The notes beneath the pieces were generated by a model, which did no database searches, had not been told where the DNA came from, and worked only from the letters and a program-made list of their open reading frames with translations. A stretch of 64,000 bases of DNA from Polaribacter pacificus (lineage in GTDB: Bacteria > Bacteroidota > Bacteroidia > Flavobacteriales > Flavobacteriaceae), in contig NZ_CP150664.1 in NCBI RefSeq assembly GCF_038024035.1, positions 1,674,001 to 1,738,000 of the forward strand, written 5' to 3'. The stretch's first letter is position 1. Each line of letters begins with the position of its first letter. Of this stretch, positions 8,411 through 17,294 are shown in pieces. The position numbers and the translations under genes are program-made.

Positions 8411-8833
8411 TTACTGATTTTTTGCTTGAAAAGCGATGGCGTACATTTTTATTTGCTTCACCATAGAAACCAAGCCATTTGCTCTTGTTGGAGACAAATG
8501 TTCTTTAAGTCCAATTTCATCGATAAATGCTGTATCAGCAGCTAAAATATCAGCAGCTTTTTGATTGGAAAACACCCGCAATAATAGGGCCACAATTCCT
8601 TTTGTTAAGATTGCATCACTATCTGCAGTAAAGACTAATTGGTCATCTTGCATTTCTGAATGCAACCAAACTTTTGATTGACAGCCTTTTATCAGATTCT
8701 CATCCAGTTTATAGGCCGAATCAATAAGTGGCAAAGATTTTCCAAGGTCGATTATATACTCGTATCGCCCCATCCAGTCATCAAACATTGAAAACTCGTC
8801 GATAATTTCTTCTTGTATTTCTTTGATAGTCAT
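8411..8833 (-). CDS. sufE: SufE cysteine desulfuration protein
   Basis: SufE takes persulfide sulfur from the cysteine desulfurase SufS and passes it to the SufBCD scaffold. The product has 140 residues, normal for the family. The active cysteine sits in LIKGCQSKVWLHSE (about residue 50), the classical GCQSxVW motif. It is the first gene of a three-gene unit. A -7 element (8880-8887) lies 47 bp upstream. It is divergent from the PfkB kinase gene, with both promoters in the 70-bp intergenic space. Confidence 0.95.
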   Translation of the reverse strand: MTIKEIQEEIIDEFSMFDDWMGRYEYIIDLGKSLPLIDSAYKLDENLIKGCQSKVWLHSEMQDDQLVFTADSDAILTKGIVALLLRVFSNQKAADILAADTAFIDEIGLKEHLSPTRANGLVSMVKQIKMYAIAFQAKNQ

Positions 8834-8851
8834 TTTTTAAACTTATTTTTG
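8823..8851 (+). promoter_or_regulatory. PfkB kinase promoter (TTG - 18 bp - TATTTTTG)
   Basis: TTG at 8823-8825 and TATTTTTG at 8844-8851, with an 18-bp spacer. The -33 lies within the first codons of divergent sufE. The predicted leader is about 50 nt. Confidence 0.6.
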
Positions 8852-8866
8852 CAGTCTAAAAGACTG
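8852..8866. promoter_or_regulatory. Palindrome between divergent promoters
   Basis: A perfect inverted repeat CAGTCT-AAA-AGACTG starts one base after the rightward -7 element and lies 13 bases before the leftward -7 element (8880-8887). Its position suits an operator or the initial transcribed region of the PfkB gene. Confidence 0.4.
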
Positions 8867-8879
8867 ATTTTGTAAAGTG

Positions 8880-8887
8880 CAAAATTA
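8880..8887 (-). promoter_or_regulatory. sufE promoter -7 element TAATTTTG (minus strand)
   Basis: CAAAATTA on the plus strand is an exact TAnnTTTG on the minus strand, 47 bases before the sufE start. No clear -33 is seen. Confidence 0.55.
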
Positions 8888-8903
8888 CAGTAAATAAATT
8901 AAA

Positions 8904-9830
8904 ATGAGTAAATTATTAGCAGTTGGTACAGTAGCATTTGATGCCATCGAAACCCCTTTTGGGAAAACAGATAAAATTTTAGGTGGTTCAGGCACTTTTG
9001 TTAGCCTAGCCGCTTCACAATTTGGAATAAAAACAGGTGTTGTTTCTGTGGTTGGAGGAGATTTTCCTCAAGCCTATTTAGATATGATGAACGCTAAGGG
9101 GATTGACACCCAAGGAGTAGAAATAATAAAAGAAGGTAAAACTTTTTTCTGGAGTGGTAAGTACCATAACGACATGAACTCTCGTGACACTTTAATCACT
9201 GAGCTTAATGTCCTAGAACACTTTAAACCAGTTGTTCCTGAAGATTTTAAAGATGCCTCAGTTGTGATGCTAGGTAATTTACATCCTTTAACCCAAGCTT
9301 CTGTCTTAGATCAAATGACTGAGAAACCAAAGCTAGTCGTTTTAGATACCATGGGATTTTGGATGGACATCGCTTTAAATGATTTACACGATGTCATAAA
9401 AAGAATCGATGTTATTACCATTAACGATGAAGAAGCTCGACAATTAAGTGGCGAGTATTCTTTAGTGAATGCTGCTAAAAAAATTCACGAAATGGGTCCA
9501 AAATACGTCGTAATCAAAAAAGGAGAACACGGAGCCTTGTTATTTCATGAAGAAAAAATATTTTTTGCACCAGCATTACCTTTAGCAGAAGTATTTGATC
9601 CAACTGGAGCAGGAGACACTTTTGCAGGTGGTTTTTGTGGGTTCTTAGCAATGACAGAAGACATTTCTTTTGAAAACATGAAAAACGCTGTTATCTACGG
9701 CTCAAATTTAGCCTCCTTCTGTGTAGAAAAATTTGGAACAGAACGAATGGAAAAACTCACAAAAGAGGAAGTTCAAAAACGCTTGCATGCGTTTAAACAA
9801 TTAACTCAATTTGATATAGAAATCAACTAA
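8904..9830 (+). CDS. PfkB-family sugar/nucleoside kinase
   Basis: A 308-residue ribokinase-fold kinase. The N-terminal half has the GG pair of the substrate site (KILGGSGTFVSLAASQFG, about 28-45). The C-terminal signature DPTGAGDTFAGGFCG (about 233-247) holds the catalytic Asp and the anion hole. It transfers phosphate from ATP to a sugar or nucleoside hydroxyl; the substrate cannot be read from the sequence, and adenosine- or ribokinase-like activity would fit its position before purF. It has its own terminator (9834-9863) before purF, so co-transcription with purF would need read-through. Codon use and composition look like the neighbours. Confidence 0.9.
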   Translation: MSKLLAVGTVAFDAIETPFGKTDKILGGSGTFVSLAASQFGIKTGVVSVVGGDFPQAYLDMMNAKGIDTQGVEIIKEGKTFFWSGKYHNDMNSRDTLITELNVLEHFKPVVPEDFKDASVVMLGNLHPLTQASVLDQMTEKPKLVVLDTMGFWMDIALNDLHDVIKRIDVITINDEEARQLSGEYSLVNAAKKIHEMGPKYVVIKKGEHGALLFHEEKIFFAPALPLAEVFDPTGAGDTFAGGFCGFLAMTEDISFENMKNAVIYGSNLASFCVEKFGTERMEKLTKEEVQKRLHAFKQLTQFDIEIN

Positions 9831-9833
9831 TAT

Positions 9834-9863
9834 AAATCCGCGCTTTTTGCTGCGGATTTTTTT
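9834..9863 (+). terminator. Rho-independent terminator after PfkB gene
   Basis: AAATCCGC / GCGGATTT stem with a 10-base loop and a T-run, starting 3 bases after the stop codon. Confidence 0.8.
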
Positions 9864-9896
9864 ATTCATACATAGACACTAAATAACTGATACTAA

Positions 9897-11795
9897 ATGA
9901 GTGATGCTTTAAAACATGAATGTGGAATTGCAATGGTTCGACTTTTAAAACCATTACAATATTATAAAGACAAATACGGTTCTGCTTTTTATGGAATTAA
10001 CAAAATGTATTTGTTAATGGAAAAACAGCACAACAGAGGTCAAGATGGTGCAGGTTTTGCAAGTGTAAAATTTAACGTTGAACCTGGAACAAGATACATA
10101 AGTAGAATCCGATCTAACAAATCACAGCCTATTCAAGATGTTTTTGCTCAGATTAATGAACGCTTAAATGGTGTTCTGGAAAACAATCCTACTCAAAAAG
10201 ACAATGTTGCTTGGCAAGAAGAAAACATGCCTTATGTTGGCAATTTGTTTTTAGGTCATGTTCGTTATGGTACCTTCGGAAAAAACAGCATCGAGAGTGT
10301 TCACCCTTTTTTACGTCAAAGTAATTGGAAACATCAAAACTTGATTGTTGCTGGAAACTTTAATATGACCAACTCAAATCAATTGTTAGAAGAATTGATT
10401 GAACTAGGTCAGCATCCTAAAGAGTTTACAGATACAGTAACTGTAATGGAAAAAATCGGTCATTTTTTAGAAGCTGAAGTTGCAGATTTGTACTTGAGGG
10501 CTAAAGAAAAAGGCTTTAGCAAAAAAGACGCTTCACCATTTATTGAAGAACATATAGATTTACAAAAGGTTTTGTATCGTTCTGCTAAAAACTGGGATGG
10601 AGGTTATGCCATGGCTGGTTTGTTAGGTCACGGTGATGCCTTTGTTTTAAGAGATCCTTCAGGGATTAGACCAACCTATTTTTATCAAGATGATGAAGTA
10701 GTGGTGGTTGCATCTGAGCGCCCTGTAATTCAAACCGTGTTTAATGTTGATTTTGATAAGGTTCAAGAACTAGAAAGAGGCCATGCTTTAATTGTCAAAA
10801 AAAGTGGAGATACTGCTGTGGTTCCTGTATTGGATCAAAAACCTAAAAAATCTTGTTCTTTTGAGCGCATTTACTTTTCTAGAGGAAGTGATGCTGCCAT
10901 CTATGAAGAACGTAAAAATCTTGGAAAATTTGTTTTTCCAAAGGTTTTAGAATCTATAGACAACGATATTTCTAACACTGTTTTTTCTTATATCCCTAAT
11001 ACTGCAGAAACCTCATTTTACGGGATGACTGAAGCTGCTGAAGATGTTTTAAACCAACAAAAAACAGCACAAATATTAGCCGGTGGCGGAAAATTATCTG
11101 CTCAAAGAGTTACCGAAATTTTATCAGAACGTCCTCGTTTTGAAAAAATCGCAATTAAAGATGCAAAACTTAGAACCTTTATTGCTGACGACAGTAGTAG
11201 GGATGATTTAGTTGAGCACGTCTATGATATTACTTATGGAGTTGTAAAACCAACGGATAATTTAGTAATTATTGACGATAGTATTGTTAGAGGAACAACC
11301 TTAAAGAAAAGTATTATTAAAATATTAGATCGCTTACAACCTAAAAAAATTGTAGTGGTTTCTTCGGCCCCACAAATTAGATACCCTGATTGTTACGGGA
11401 TTGACATGGCTAGAATCAATGACTTTATTGCTTTTAAAGCAGCTATTGAATTGCTAAAGGATACTGATCAATATAGTATTGTAGATCAGGTATATCAAAA
11501 AGCCATCGCACAACGAGAAAAACCTGATTCTGAAATTATCAACCATGTAAAAGAAATCTATGCCCCTTTTAGTACAGAAGAGGTCTCAGAAAAAATCGCT
11601 AGTATGTTAAGAACTTCAGAAATTGTAGCTGATGTAGAGGTTATTTTTCAATCAGTTGAAGGACTTCATAAAGCTTGTCCAGACAACTTAGGGGATTGGT
11701 ATTTTACTGGAGATTACCCAACTGACGGAGGGCATCGTGTAGTTAATGAAGCCTTTATAAATTTTTATGAAGGAAACGATAAGAGAGCTTATTAA
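9897..11795 (+). CDS. purF: Amidophosphoribosyltransferase (PurF family, long Bacteroidota form)
   Basis: The enzyme makes 5-phosphoribosylamine from PRPP and glutamine, the first step of purine synthesis. The start MSDALKHECGIAMV shows an 8-residue propeptide; removal exposes Cys9, the Ntn glutaminase nucleophile. The N-terminal class II amidotransferase (about 9-290; HNRGQDGAG, GHVRYGTFG, DPSGIRP) is followed by a PRTase domain with the PRPP loop VIIDDSIVRGTT (about 458-469). At 632 residues it is longer than the ~500-residue E. coli form. Many Bacteroidota carry such a longer protein beside a canonical purF, so it may not be the only copy. No clear promoter is seen in the 66-bp gap upstream. 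Confidence 0.88.
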   Translation: MSDALKHECGIAMVRLLKPLQYYKDKYGSAFYGINKMYLLMEKQHNRGQDGAGFASVKFNVEPGTRYISRIRSNKSQPIQDVFAQINERLNGVLENNPTQKDNVAWQEENMPYVGNLFLGHVRYGTFGKNSIESVHPFLRQSNWKHQNLIVAGNFNMTNSNQLLEELIELGQHPKEFTDTVTVMEKIGHFLEAEVADLYLRAKEKGFSKKDASPFIEEHIDLQKVLYRSAKNWDGGYAMAGLLGHGDAFVLRDPSGIRPTYFYQDDEVVVVASERPVIQTVFNVDFDKVQELERGHALIVKKSGDTAVVPVLDQKPKKSCSFERIYFSRGSDAAIYEERKNLGKFVFPKVLESIDNDISNTVFSYIPNTAETSFYGMTEAAEDVLNQQKTAQILAGGGKLSAQRVTEILSERPRFEKIAIKDAKLRTFIADDSSRDDLVEHVYDITYGVVKPTDNLVIIDDSIVRGTTLKKSIIKILDRLQPKKIVVVSSAPQIRYPDCYGIDMARINDFIAFKAAIELLKDTDQYSIVDQVYQKAIAQREKPDSEIINHVKEIYAPFSTEEVSEKIASMLRTSEIVADVEVIFQSVEGLHKACPDNLGDWYFTGDYPTDGGHRVVNEAFINFYEGNDKRAY

Positions 11796-11811
11796 AAAAG
11801 TATTTTCATAT

Positions 11812-11844
11812 AAAAAAAGCATCCACTAGGGATGCTTTTTTTTT
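11812..11844. terminator. Bidirectional terminator between purF and sodA
   Basis: A7-GCATCC / GGATGC-T9 with loop ACTAG, between two convergent genes. It has a good T-run on both strands. Confidence 0.88.
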
Positions 11845-11857
11845 ATCAAACTTGCAA

Positions 11858-12466
11858 TTATTTTGCAGCTGCGTAGCGTCTTTCAACTTCGTTCCAGTTA
11901 ATCACATTAAAAAATGCATTGATATAATCTGGTCTTCTGTTCTGGTAATTTAAATAATAGGCATGCTCCCAAACATCCAATCCTAAAATTGGTGTTCCAT
12001 CACAACCTACACCTGGCATTAATGGATTGTCTTGGTTTGGTGTAGAACACACAGATACTTTTCCTCCTTTGTGAACACATAACCATGCCCATCCTGAGCC
12101 AAATTGAGTCGCTGCAGCTTTAGAAAATACGTCTTTAAACGCATCAACAGAGCCAAACTCAGCTTCGATAGCATCTCTTAGCTCTCCGCTTAAGTATCCT
12201 TTGCCTTCTGGGTTCATAACTGACCAAAACAACGAATGGTTATAAAAACCTCCACCGTTATTTCTAACCGCTTTGTTGTCCATGTCTAAATTCCCCAAAA
12301 TTTCTTCAATCGATTGATTGTCTAATGCTGTACCTGAAATCGCAGCATTTAAATTATTGGTATATCCTTGATGGTGTTTCCCATGGTGAATCTCCATAGT
12401 TCTAGCATCTATATTTGGTTCTAAGGCATCATAAGCATAGCCTAATTCTGGTAATTGAAAAGCCAT
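11858..12466 (-). CDS. sodA: Superoxide dismutase, Mn-type active site
   Basis: A 202-residue Fe/Mn superoxide dismutase, cytoplasmic (no signal peptide). Metal ligands are H27 ([11 protein letters not shown]), H77 ([11 protein letters not shown]), D164 and H168 ([13 protein letters not shown]). The position that is Gln69 in FeSOD is Gly here (NNGGG). The second-sphere Gln instead comes from STPNQDNPL (Q145), which is the MnSOD pattern, so Mn or cambialistic use is inferred. Extra cysteines C140 and C155 flank the loop that supplies Q145. It is monocistronic with a well-formed promoter (12505-12535) and a terminator shared with purF. Confidence 0.95.
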   Translation of the reverse strand: MAFQLPELGYAYDALEPNIDARTMEIHHGKHHQGYTNNLNAAISGTALDNQSIEEILGNLDMDNKAVRNNGGGFYNHSLFWSVMNPEGKGYLSGELRDAIEAEFGSVDAFKDVFSKAAATQFGSGWAWLCVHKGGKVSVCSTPNQDNPLMPGVGCDGTPILGLDVWEHAYYLNYQNRRPDYINAFFNVINWNEVERRYAAAK

Positions 12467-12504
12467 AATATTTATTTTTTAAATTAATTACTATTGTATG
12501 CTAA

Positions 12505-12535
12505 CAAATTTACTAGATTTCTTTTTGTAAAACAA
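12505..12535 (-). promoter_or_regulatory. sodA promoter (TTG - 20 bp - TAAATTTG, minus strand)
   Basis: -7 element at 12505-12512 and -33 TTG at 12533-12535, spacer 20 bp, close to the Bacteroidota consensus. The -7 ends 38 bases before the start codon. Confidence 0.7.
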
Positions 12536-12583
12536 CTTAAAGACCTAGTGATTATTTATATAGCTATTGAGAAAGTTTATATG

Positions 12584-13606
12584 CTAATAATCTGCATCAG
12601 CAGGATGATCTGCCATAAATTCTTCTGCTTTTTCTACCATTTTGGTACTTCCACAGAAAAATGGCACCCTTTGGTGCAGCTCAGTAGGTTGTAAATCTAA
12701 AATACGTTTGTATCCATCAGAGGCTTTACCTCCAGCTTGTTCTGCAATAAAGGCCATTGGGTTACACTCATACAGTAAACGCAACTTTCCTTTTGGACCG
12801 ATTGAACTTGTTGGATAGATATATATCCCACCTTTAATCATATTTCTATGGAAATCTGTAACCAAAGAACCGATATATCGTGAGGTATAGGGTCTGTTAT
12901 CTTCTTCTGCTTGACAGTACTTAATGTAGTTTTTAACGCCTTTTGGAAAATGAACATAATTTCCTTCGTTAACAGAATATATGTTTCCTTCTTCAGGAAT
13001 TTGAATATTAGGGTGTGATAAATAAAAAGTACCAATGGCTGGGTTTAGAGTAAAGCCATCAACACCGTTTCCAGTAGTAAAAACCAACATGGTTGAGGTA
13101 CCATAGGCAACATAACCTGCTGCAACCTGCTCGCTTCCTTTTTGTAAAAAATCTTCTTTAGTAACAGGTGTTCCTTCAGGAGAAACTCTTCTGTAAACAG
13201 AGAATATAGTCCCTACAGATATGTTTACATCGATATTAGAGGAACCATCTAAGGGATCCATCAATAAAACATATTTATTCTCATTTGACTTGTCTTTTCC
13301 TTCAACAATAACAAAATCATCTTCTTCTTCACTTGCGATTCCACAAACAATCTCTCTGTTGATAATGGTTTGTTTAAACAAATCATTTGCTAACACATCT
13401 AGTTTTTGTTGAGCTTCTCCTTGAATATTGATATCGCCAGCAGCACCAATAATATCAACAAGACCTGCCTTTCTAATCTCGTGATTGACCACTTTTGCCG
13501 CCAATCGAATAGAATTAATCAGCCTAGAAAGCTCTCCAGAAGAATATTTAAAAAAACGTTGATTGTCAATGATAAACTCACCAAGAGTCATGTGTTTGGT
13601 ATTCAT
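12584..13606 (-). CDS. fbp: Fructose-1,6-bisphosphatase, class I
   Basis: The enzyme hydrolyses fructose-1,6-bisphosphate in gluconeogenesis. Length 340 residues. The family signature [19 protein letters not shown] (about 117-135) holds metal-binding Asp residues. Other class I blocks: IASEEEDDF (about 90-98), [19 protein letters not shown] (about 275-293, substrate loop) and RVPFFCGS near the C-terminus. It is a single gene, divergent from the acetyltransferase-aspartokinase pair. The minus-strand upstream region has GATATTTG (one mismatch to TAnnTTTG), so the promoter is less certain than for its neighbours. Confidence 0.96.
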   Translation of the reverse strand: MNTKHMTLGEFIIDNQRFFKYSSGELSRLINSIRLAAKVVNHEIRKAGLVDIIGAAGDINIQGEAQQKLDVLANDLFKQTIINREIVCGIASEEEDDFVIVEGKDKSNENKYVLLMDPLDGSSNIDVNISVGTIFSVYRRVSPEGTPVTKEDFLQKGSEQVAAGYVAYGTSTMLVFTTGNGVDGFTLNPAIGTFYLSHPNIQIPEEGNIYSVNEGNYVHFPKGVKNYIKYCQAEEDNRPYTSRYIGSLVTDFHRNMIKGGIYIYPTSSIGPKGKLRLLYECNPMAFIAEQAGGKASDGYKRILDLQPTELHQRVPFFCGSTKMVEKAEEFMADHPADADY

Positions 13607-13615
13607 AACAAAAAA

Positions 13616-13648
13616 TTGTAAAAGATGTACAAATATCGTTTAAATTTG
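13616..13648 (+). promoter_or_regulatory. Promoter of acetyltransferase-aspartokinase operon
   Basis: TTG at 13616-13618 and TAAATTTG at 13641-13648, spacer 22 bp. It lies inside the longest open frame (ATG 13625) and therefore supports the downstream start at 13667. Confidence 0.6.
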
Positions 13649-13666
13649 TTTTATAGAAAGAATATT

Positions 13667-14149
13667 ATGAGTTTTATTATTAGAGAAGGCCAGATAGCCG
13701 ACATGCCATCGGTTATGAAATTAATTCACGAATTAGCCGTTTTTGAAAAACTGCCCAACGAGGTTGAATTAACAGCAGAAGATTTAATTAGAGATGGGTT
13801 TTCTGACCAACCTAAGTTCAAAACTTTTGTTGCTGTAGAAAACGACACTATTATTGGTGCAACCTTATTCTATGAGCGCTATTCTACCTGGAAAGGAAGA
13901 ATATTTCATTTAGAAGATCTTATTGTAACTAAAGAAAAAAGAGGAACCGGTGTTGGAATGGCTTTATACAAGGCCGTTTTACAACATGCTTTTGATCACA
14001 AAGCAAAGCGGGTATCGTGGGATGTGCTTAGTTGGAATTCTCCAGCAAAAGATTTTTATAAAAGTACCGGTGCAGATATTTTAGAAGACTGGCAGGTAGT
14101 CCATATGACAGAAGACAATTTATCAGCATTCCTAACAAAAAACAACTAG
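13667..14149 (+). CDS. GNAT family N-acetyltransferase
   Basis: The product has 160 residues from ATG 13667 (MSFIIREGQIADMPSVMKLI). An in-frame ATG at 13625 lies upstream of the predicted promoter and is rejected. The GNAT fold is visible, with the acetyl-CoA loop VTKEKRGTGVGMALYKAV (about 90-107) and the later W-N-x-P-A-x-x-F-Y motif of motif B (SWNSPAKDFYKSTGA, about 127-141). It resembles spermidine/diamine or thialysine acetyltransferases (about 160 residues), but the substrate is not fixed. The stop TAG directly abuts the ATG of the aspartokinase gene, so the two are translationally coupled. Confidence 0.88.
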   Translation: MSFIIREGQIADMPSVMKLIHELAVFEKLPNEVELTAEDLIRDGFSDQPKFKTFVAVENDTIIGATLFYERYSTWKGRIFHLEDLIVTKEKRGTGVGMALYKAVLQHAFDHKAKRVSWDVLSWNSPAKDFYKSTGADILEDWQVVHMTEDNLSAFLTKNN

Positions 14150-15397
14150 ATGCGGGTTTTTAAATTTGGTGGTGCTTCAGTCAAAGATGCCCTAGGGGTT
14201 CAAAATACACTGCGTGTTCTCAAACACGAAGGTGTACAAAACACATTGGTGGTAGTCTCAGCAATGGGTAAAATGACCAATGCATTCGAAAAACTAGTAG
14301 CTACCTATACAATACCAGAAAAAGAAATTGATGCAGCCTATGCCTTTATTCTAGATTATCATCTAAAAATAGTTTCAGAACTTTTTGAAAAAGAAGCTGC
14401 TGTTTTTTCTGAAATTGAGGGATTATTTGATCAATTAAAAAGTTTTTTAGAAACAAATAACAGCACTGATTACAATTTTATTTACGATCAGGTTGTTTGC
14501 TATGGAGAATTGCTTGCTACAAAAATTATTAGTGCTTTTTTAGCAAAAAATGGTATAGAGAATCAATGGATAGACATTAGAACAATTATTAAAACTGACC
14601 AAGATTATCGGAATGCCAATGTCAATTGGGAAGCAACCAAACAAAATTGCAGCTCTAAAATTGACACAAGTCAACTTTGCATAACGCAAGGTTTTATTAG
14701 TGCTGATGAAACAAACAACACCACCACAACACTCGGTAGAGAGGGTTCTGATTTTACAGCAGGGATTCTCGCCTATTGTTTGGACGCAGAAAGTGTAACT
14801 ATTTGGAAGGATGTTGTTGGTGTTTTAAATGCAGATCCTAGACAGTTTATAGATCCTATTTTATTAGAAGAGATATCGTATCAAGAAGCGATAGAAATGG
14901 CCTTTTATGGAGCTTCTGTCATTCATCCTAAAACCTTAAAGCCTTTAGAAAATAAAAAAATTCCTTTGTGGGTTCGGTCTTTTGAACTACTAGAAACCAG
15001 AGGTACTAAAGTTAGCAAAGGAGTGTCAATACTCCCAAAAACGCCTTGTTATATTGTAAAAACCAATCAAACCCTAGTTTCTATTTCTGCCAATGATTTT
15101 TCTTTTATGGTTGAAGAAAATATTAGTGATCTTTTTAATTATTTTCACAAATACAGTTTAAAGGTAAACCTGATACAGAATTCAGCACTTAGCTTTTCTG
15201 TTTGCTTGGAGGATACTTTTGATAATTTTACTGCTTTTCACAAAGAATTACAGCCAAAATTTAAAATAAAATACAATCACAATGTTAGCTTATACACTAT
15301 ACGTCATTTTGATCAAAAATCACTAGAAAGTATTGAACAAAAGGGAACGGTTCTTTTAAAACAAATTAGCCGAGAGACCGCTCAACTGGTGATCTAA
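14150..15397 (+). CDS. lysC: Aspartate kinase (monofunctional)
   Basis: Aspartokinase phosphorylates L-aspartate, the first step toward lysine, threonine, methionine and diaminopimelate. Length 415 residues. The N-terminal motif is KFGGASV (residues 4-10; usually KFGGTSV). The catalytic block LGREGSDFTAGILAYCLDAE (about 194-213) and YGASVIHPKTLKPL (about 262-275) follow. The C-terminal third is an ACT-type regulatory region (about 300-415) but is weakly conserved. It starts at the base following the stop of the acetyltransferase gene. Feedback inhibition by an amino acid is likely from the ACT region, but which one is unknown. Confidence 0.93.
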   Translation: MRVFKFGGASVKDALGVQNTLRVLKHEGVQNTLVVVSAMGKMTNAFEKLVATYTIPEKEIDAAYAFILDYHLKIVSELFEKEAAVFSEIEGLFDQLKSFLETNNSTDYNFIYDQVVCYGELLATKIISAFLAKNGIENQWIDIRTIIKTDQDYRNANVNWEATKQNCSSKIDTSQLCITQGFISADETNNTTTTLGREGSDFTAGILAYCLDAESVTIWKDVVGVLNADPRQFIDPILLEEISYQEAIEMAFYGASVIHPKTLKPLENKKIPLWVRSFELLETRGTKVSKGVSILPKTPCYIVKTNQTLVSISANDFSFMVEENISDLFNYFHKYSLKVNLIQNSALSFSVCLEDTFDNFTAFHKELQPKFKIKYNHNVSLYTIRHFDQKSLESIEQKGTVLLKQISRETAQLVI

Positions 15398-15433
15398 ATA
15401 AAAATTAAATTATGAGAACTAACATTTTTAGAG

Positions 15434-15441
15434 TAAGTTTG
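15434..15441 (+). promoter_or_regulatory. -7 element TAAGTTTG upstream of the fused acyltransferase
   Basis: An exact TAnnTTTG 22 bases before the ATG at 15464, in the 66-bp gap after lysC. No clear -33. Confidence 0.5.
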
Positions 15442-15463
15442 TAGTTATGTCTATTTTAATCGA

Positions 15464-17293
15464 ATGAGTCTAGTTTCATCCAAAGAAGTTGCAAATGTTT
15501 TAGGGGTTTCCAAATATGGTTTTATTGGAACCTTTATTGGGTGGTTGTTGGTACGGATTTTAAGAATTTCAAAAATTAATAAAATCTACAACAATCATAA
15601 ACACAAAACAGATCTAGAATTCTTGGACGGAATTTTAAAAGAATTCCAAATAGAATTTGAGATTCCAGAAGAAGATTTAAAAAGAATTCCTAAAACCGGT
15701 CCTTTTATTACAATCTCAAACCATCCTTTAGGTGGGATTGATGGCATCCTACTTTTAAAGCTATTAATAGAGCAACGATCTGATTTTAAGATTATTGCAA
15801 ACTTTTTACTCCATAGAATAGAGCCGCTAAAACCCTATGTAATGCCAGTAAATCCTTTTGAAAATCACAAGGATGCTAAATCTAGTGTTACAGGAATAAA
15901 AAATGCACTTTTACACCTTAAAGAAGGTTATCCATTAGGCATTTTTCCTGCGGGTGAAGTATCGACCTATAGAGATGGAAAATTAATGGTAGACAAACCT
16001 TGGGAAGAAGGAGCTGTTCGTTTAATAAAAAAAGCAAACGTTCCGATCATACCAATTTATTTTCACGCAAAGAATAGCAATATGTTTTACATATTGTCTA
16101 AAATCAGTGATATTTTTAGAACTGCAAAATTGCCTTCAGAATTGCTCTCACAAAAAAACAGAGTGATTAAAGTCCGAATTGGAAAACCGATTTCTGTAAA
16201 CGATCAAAATGAACTAAAAGACATTAATTCTTTTTATGAGTTTATCAGAAAAAAAACATACATGCTGGCAAATCCTTTTGAAAAGAAAGCCAACAATATT
16301 TTGTCTACACAAAACTTAAAAATCCCTAAGCCTCCAAAACAAATTATATCTCAAAAAAGTGTTGATTCTTTTATCAAAGAAATAGAGGGTTTACGGAACA
16401 ATGACAAGCGCTTGTTAGAGAGTAAAAACTATGAAGTATATTTTGCTTCTGCAAAAGAGATCCCTAATTTACTACAAGAAATTGGACGCTTACGTGAAAT
16501 TACCTTTAGAGATGTTGGTGAAGGGACAAACAAGGCTATTGATTTAGATAAGTTTGATAAGTACTATCACCATTTGCTTCTTTGGGATCGCGAAGCAAAT
16601 GCCTTAGCAGGTGCCTATAGAATGGGTCTAGGTAAAGATATTTATAAAAAATATGGGATTTCTGGTTTTTATATACACACCTTATTTAGGTTTGAGCCAG
16701 AACTCTATTCAATGATGGAAAACACCATAGAAATGGGTCGTGCTTTTATCATTAAAGAATACCAACAAAAACCGATGCCACTCTTTTTATTGTGGAAAGG
16801 AATCGTACATGTAACCTTGCGATACCCACAGTATAAGTATCTAATGGGTGGAGTAAGTATTAGCAATCAATTTTCTGACTTTTCAAAATCATTGATGATT
16901 GAGTTTATGAAATCACATTATTACGATCCATATATTGCTCAATATATCTTCCCTAAAAAAGAGTATAAGGTAAAATTAAAGGACGATGATAAAGATTTTG
17001 TATTTGATGCCTCTAAGGCTGATATGCAAAAATTTGATAAAATAATTGATGAAATTGAACCGGGAGCTCTAAGAATCCCTGTCTTGATTAAAAAATACGT
17101 AAAACAAAACGCTCGACTAGTCGCTTTTAATGTTGACCCAAAGTTTAACAATGCTGTCGATGGCCTCATGTATATTCGAGTATCCGACATTCCAGATAGT
17201 ACCGTTAAACCAGTCATGGAAGAGTTTCAAGCAGAGTTAGAACGAAAAGCCAGCGAAGCAAGTCAACAGCCTGAAAAATCTGAACCTGTTTAG
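15464..17293 (+). CDS. olsF: OlsF-like fused acyltransferase (PlsC + GNAT) for amino-acid lipids
   Basis: A 609-residue fusion. The N-terminal PlsC-type O-acyltransferase (about 65-270) has SNHPLGGIDG with His87 and Asp93, and the FPAGE block (161-165). The C-terminal OlsB/hemolysin-type N-acyltransferase (about 325-530) has ASAKEIPNLLQEIGRLREITF, a signature of the acyl-ACP GNAT family. Together they would make a diacylated amino-acid lipid (ornithine or glycine lipid) by N- then O-acylation; bifunctional OlsF proteins of this order are known in Serratia and Flavobacterium. The H-to-D spacing is HX5D, not the classical HX4D. A hydrophobic N-terminal stretch (about 18-32) suggests membrane contact. 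The amino acid used is not inferable. Confidence 0.82.
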   Translation: MSLVSSKEVANVLGVSKYGFIGTFIGWLLVRILRISKINKIYNNHKHKTDLEFLDGILKEFQIEFEIPEEDLKRIPKTGPFITISNHPLGGIDGILLLKLLIEQRSDFKIIANFLLHRIEPLKPYVMPVNPFENHKDAKSSVTGIKNALLHLKEGYPLGIFPAGEVSTYRDGKLMVDKPWEEGAVRLIKKANVPIIPIYFHAKNSNMFYILSKISDIFRTAKLPSELLSQKNRVIKVRIGKPISVNDQNELKDINSFYEFIRKKTYMLANPFEKKANNILSTQNLKIPKPPKQIISQKSVDSFIKEIEGLRNNDKRLLESKNYEVYFASAKEIPNLLQEIGRLREITFRDVGEGTNKAIDLDKFDKYYHHLLLWDREANALAGAYRMGLGKDIYKKYGISGFYIHTLFRFEPELYSMMENTIEMGRAFIIKEYQQKPMPLFLLWKGIVHVTLRYPQYKYLMGGVSISNQFSDFSKSLMIEFMKSHYYDPYIAQYIFPKKEYKVKLKDDDKDFVFDASKADMQKFDKIIDEIEPGALRIPVLIKKYVKQNARLVAFNVDPKFNNAVDGLMYIRVSDIPDSTVKPVMEEFQAELERKASEASQQPEKSEPV

Positions 17294-17294
17294 C

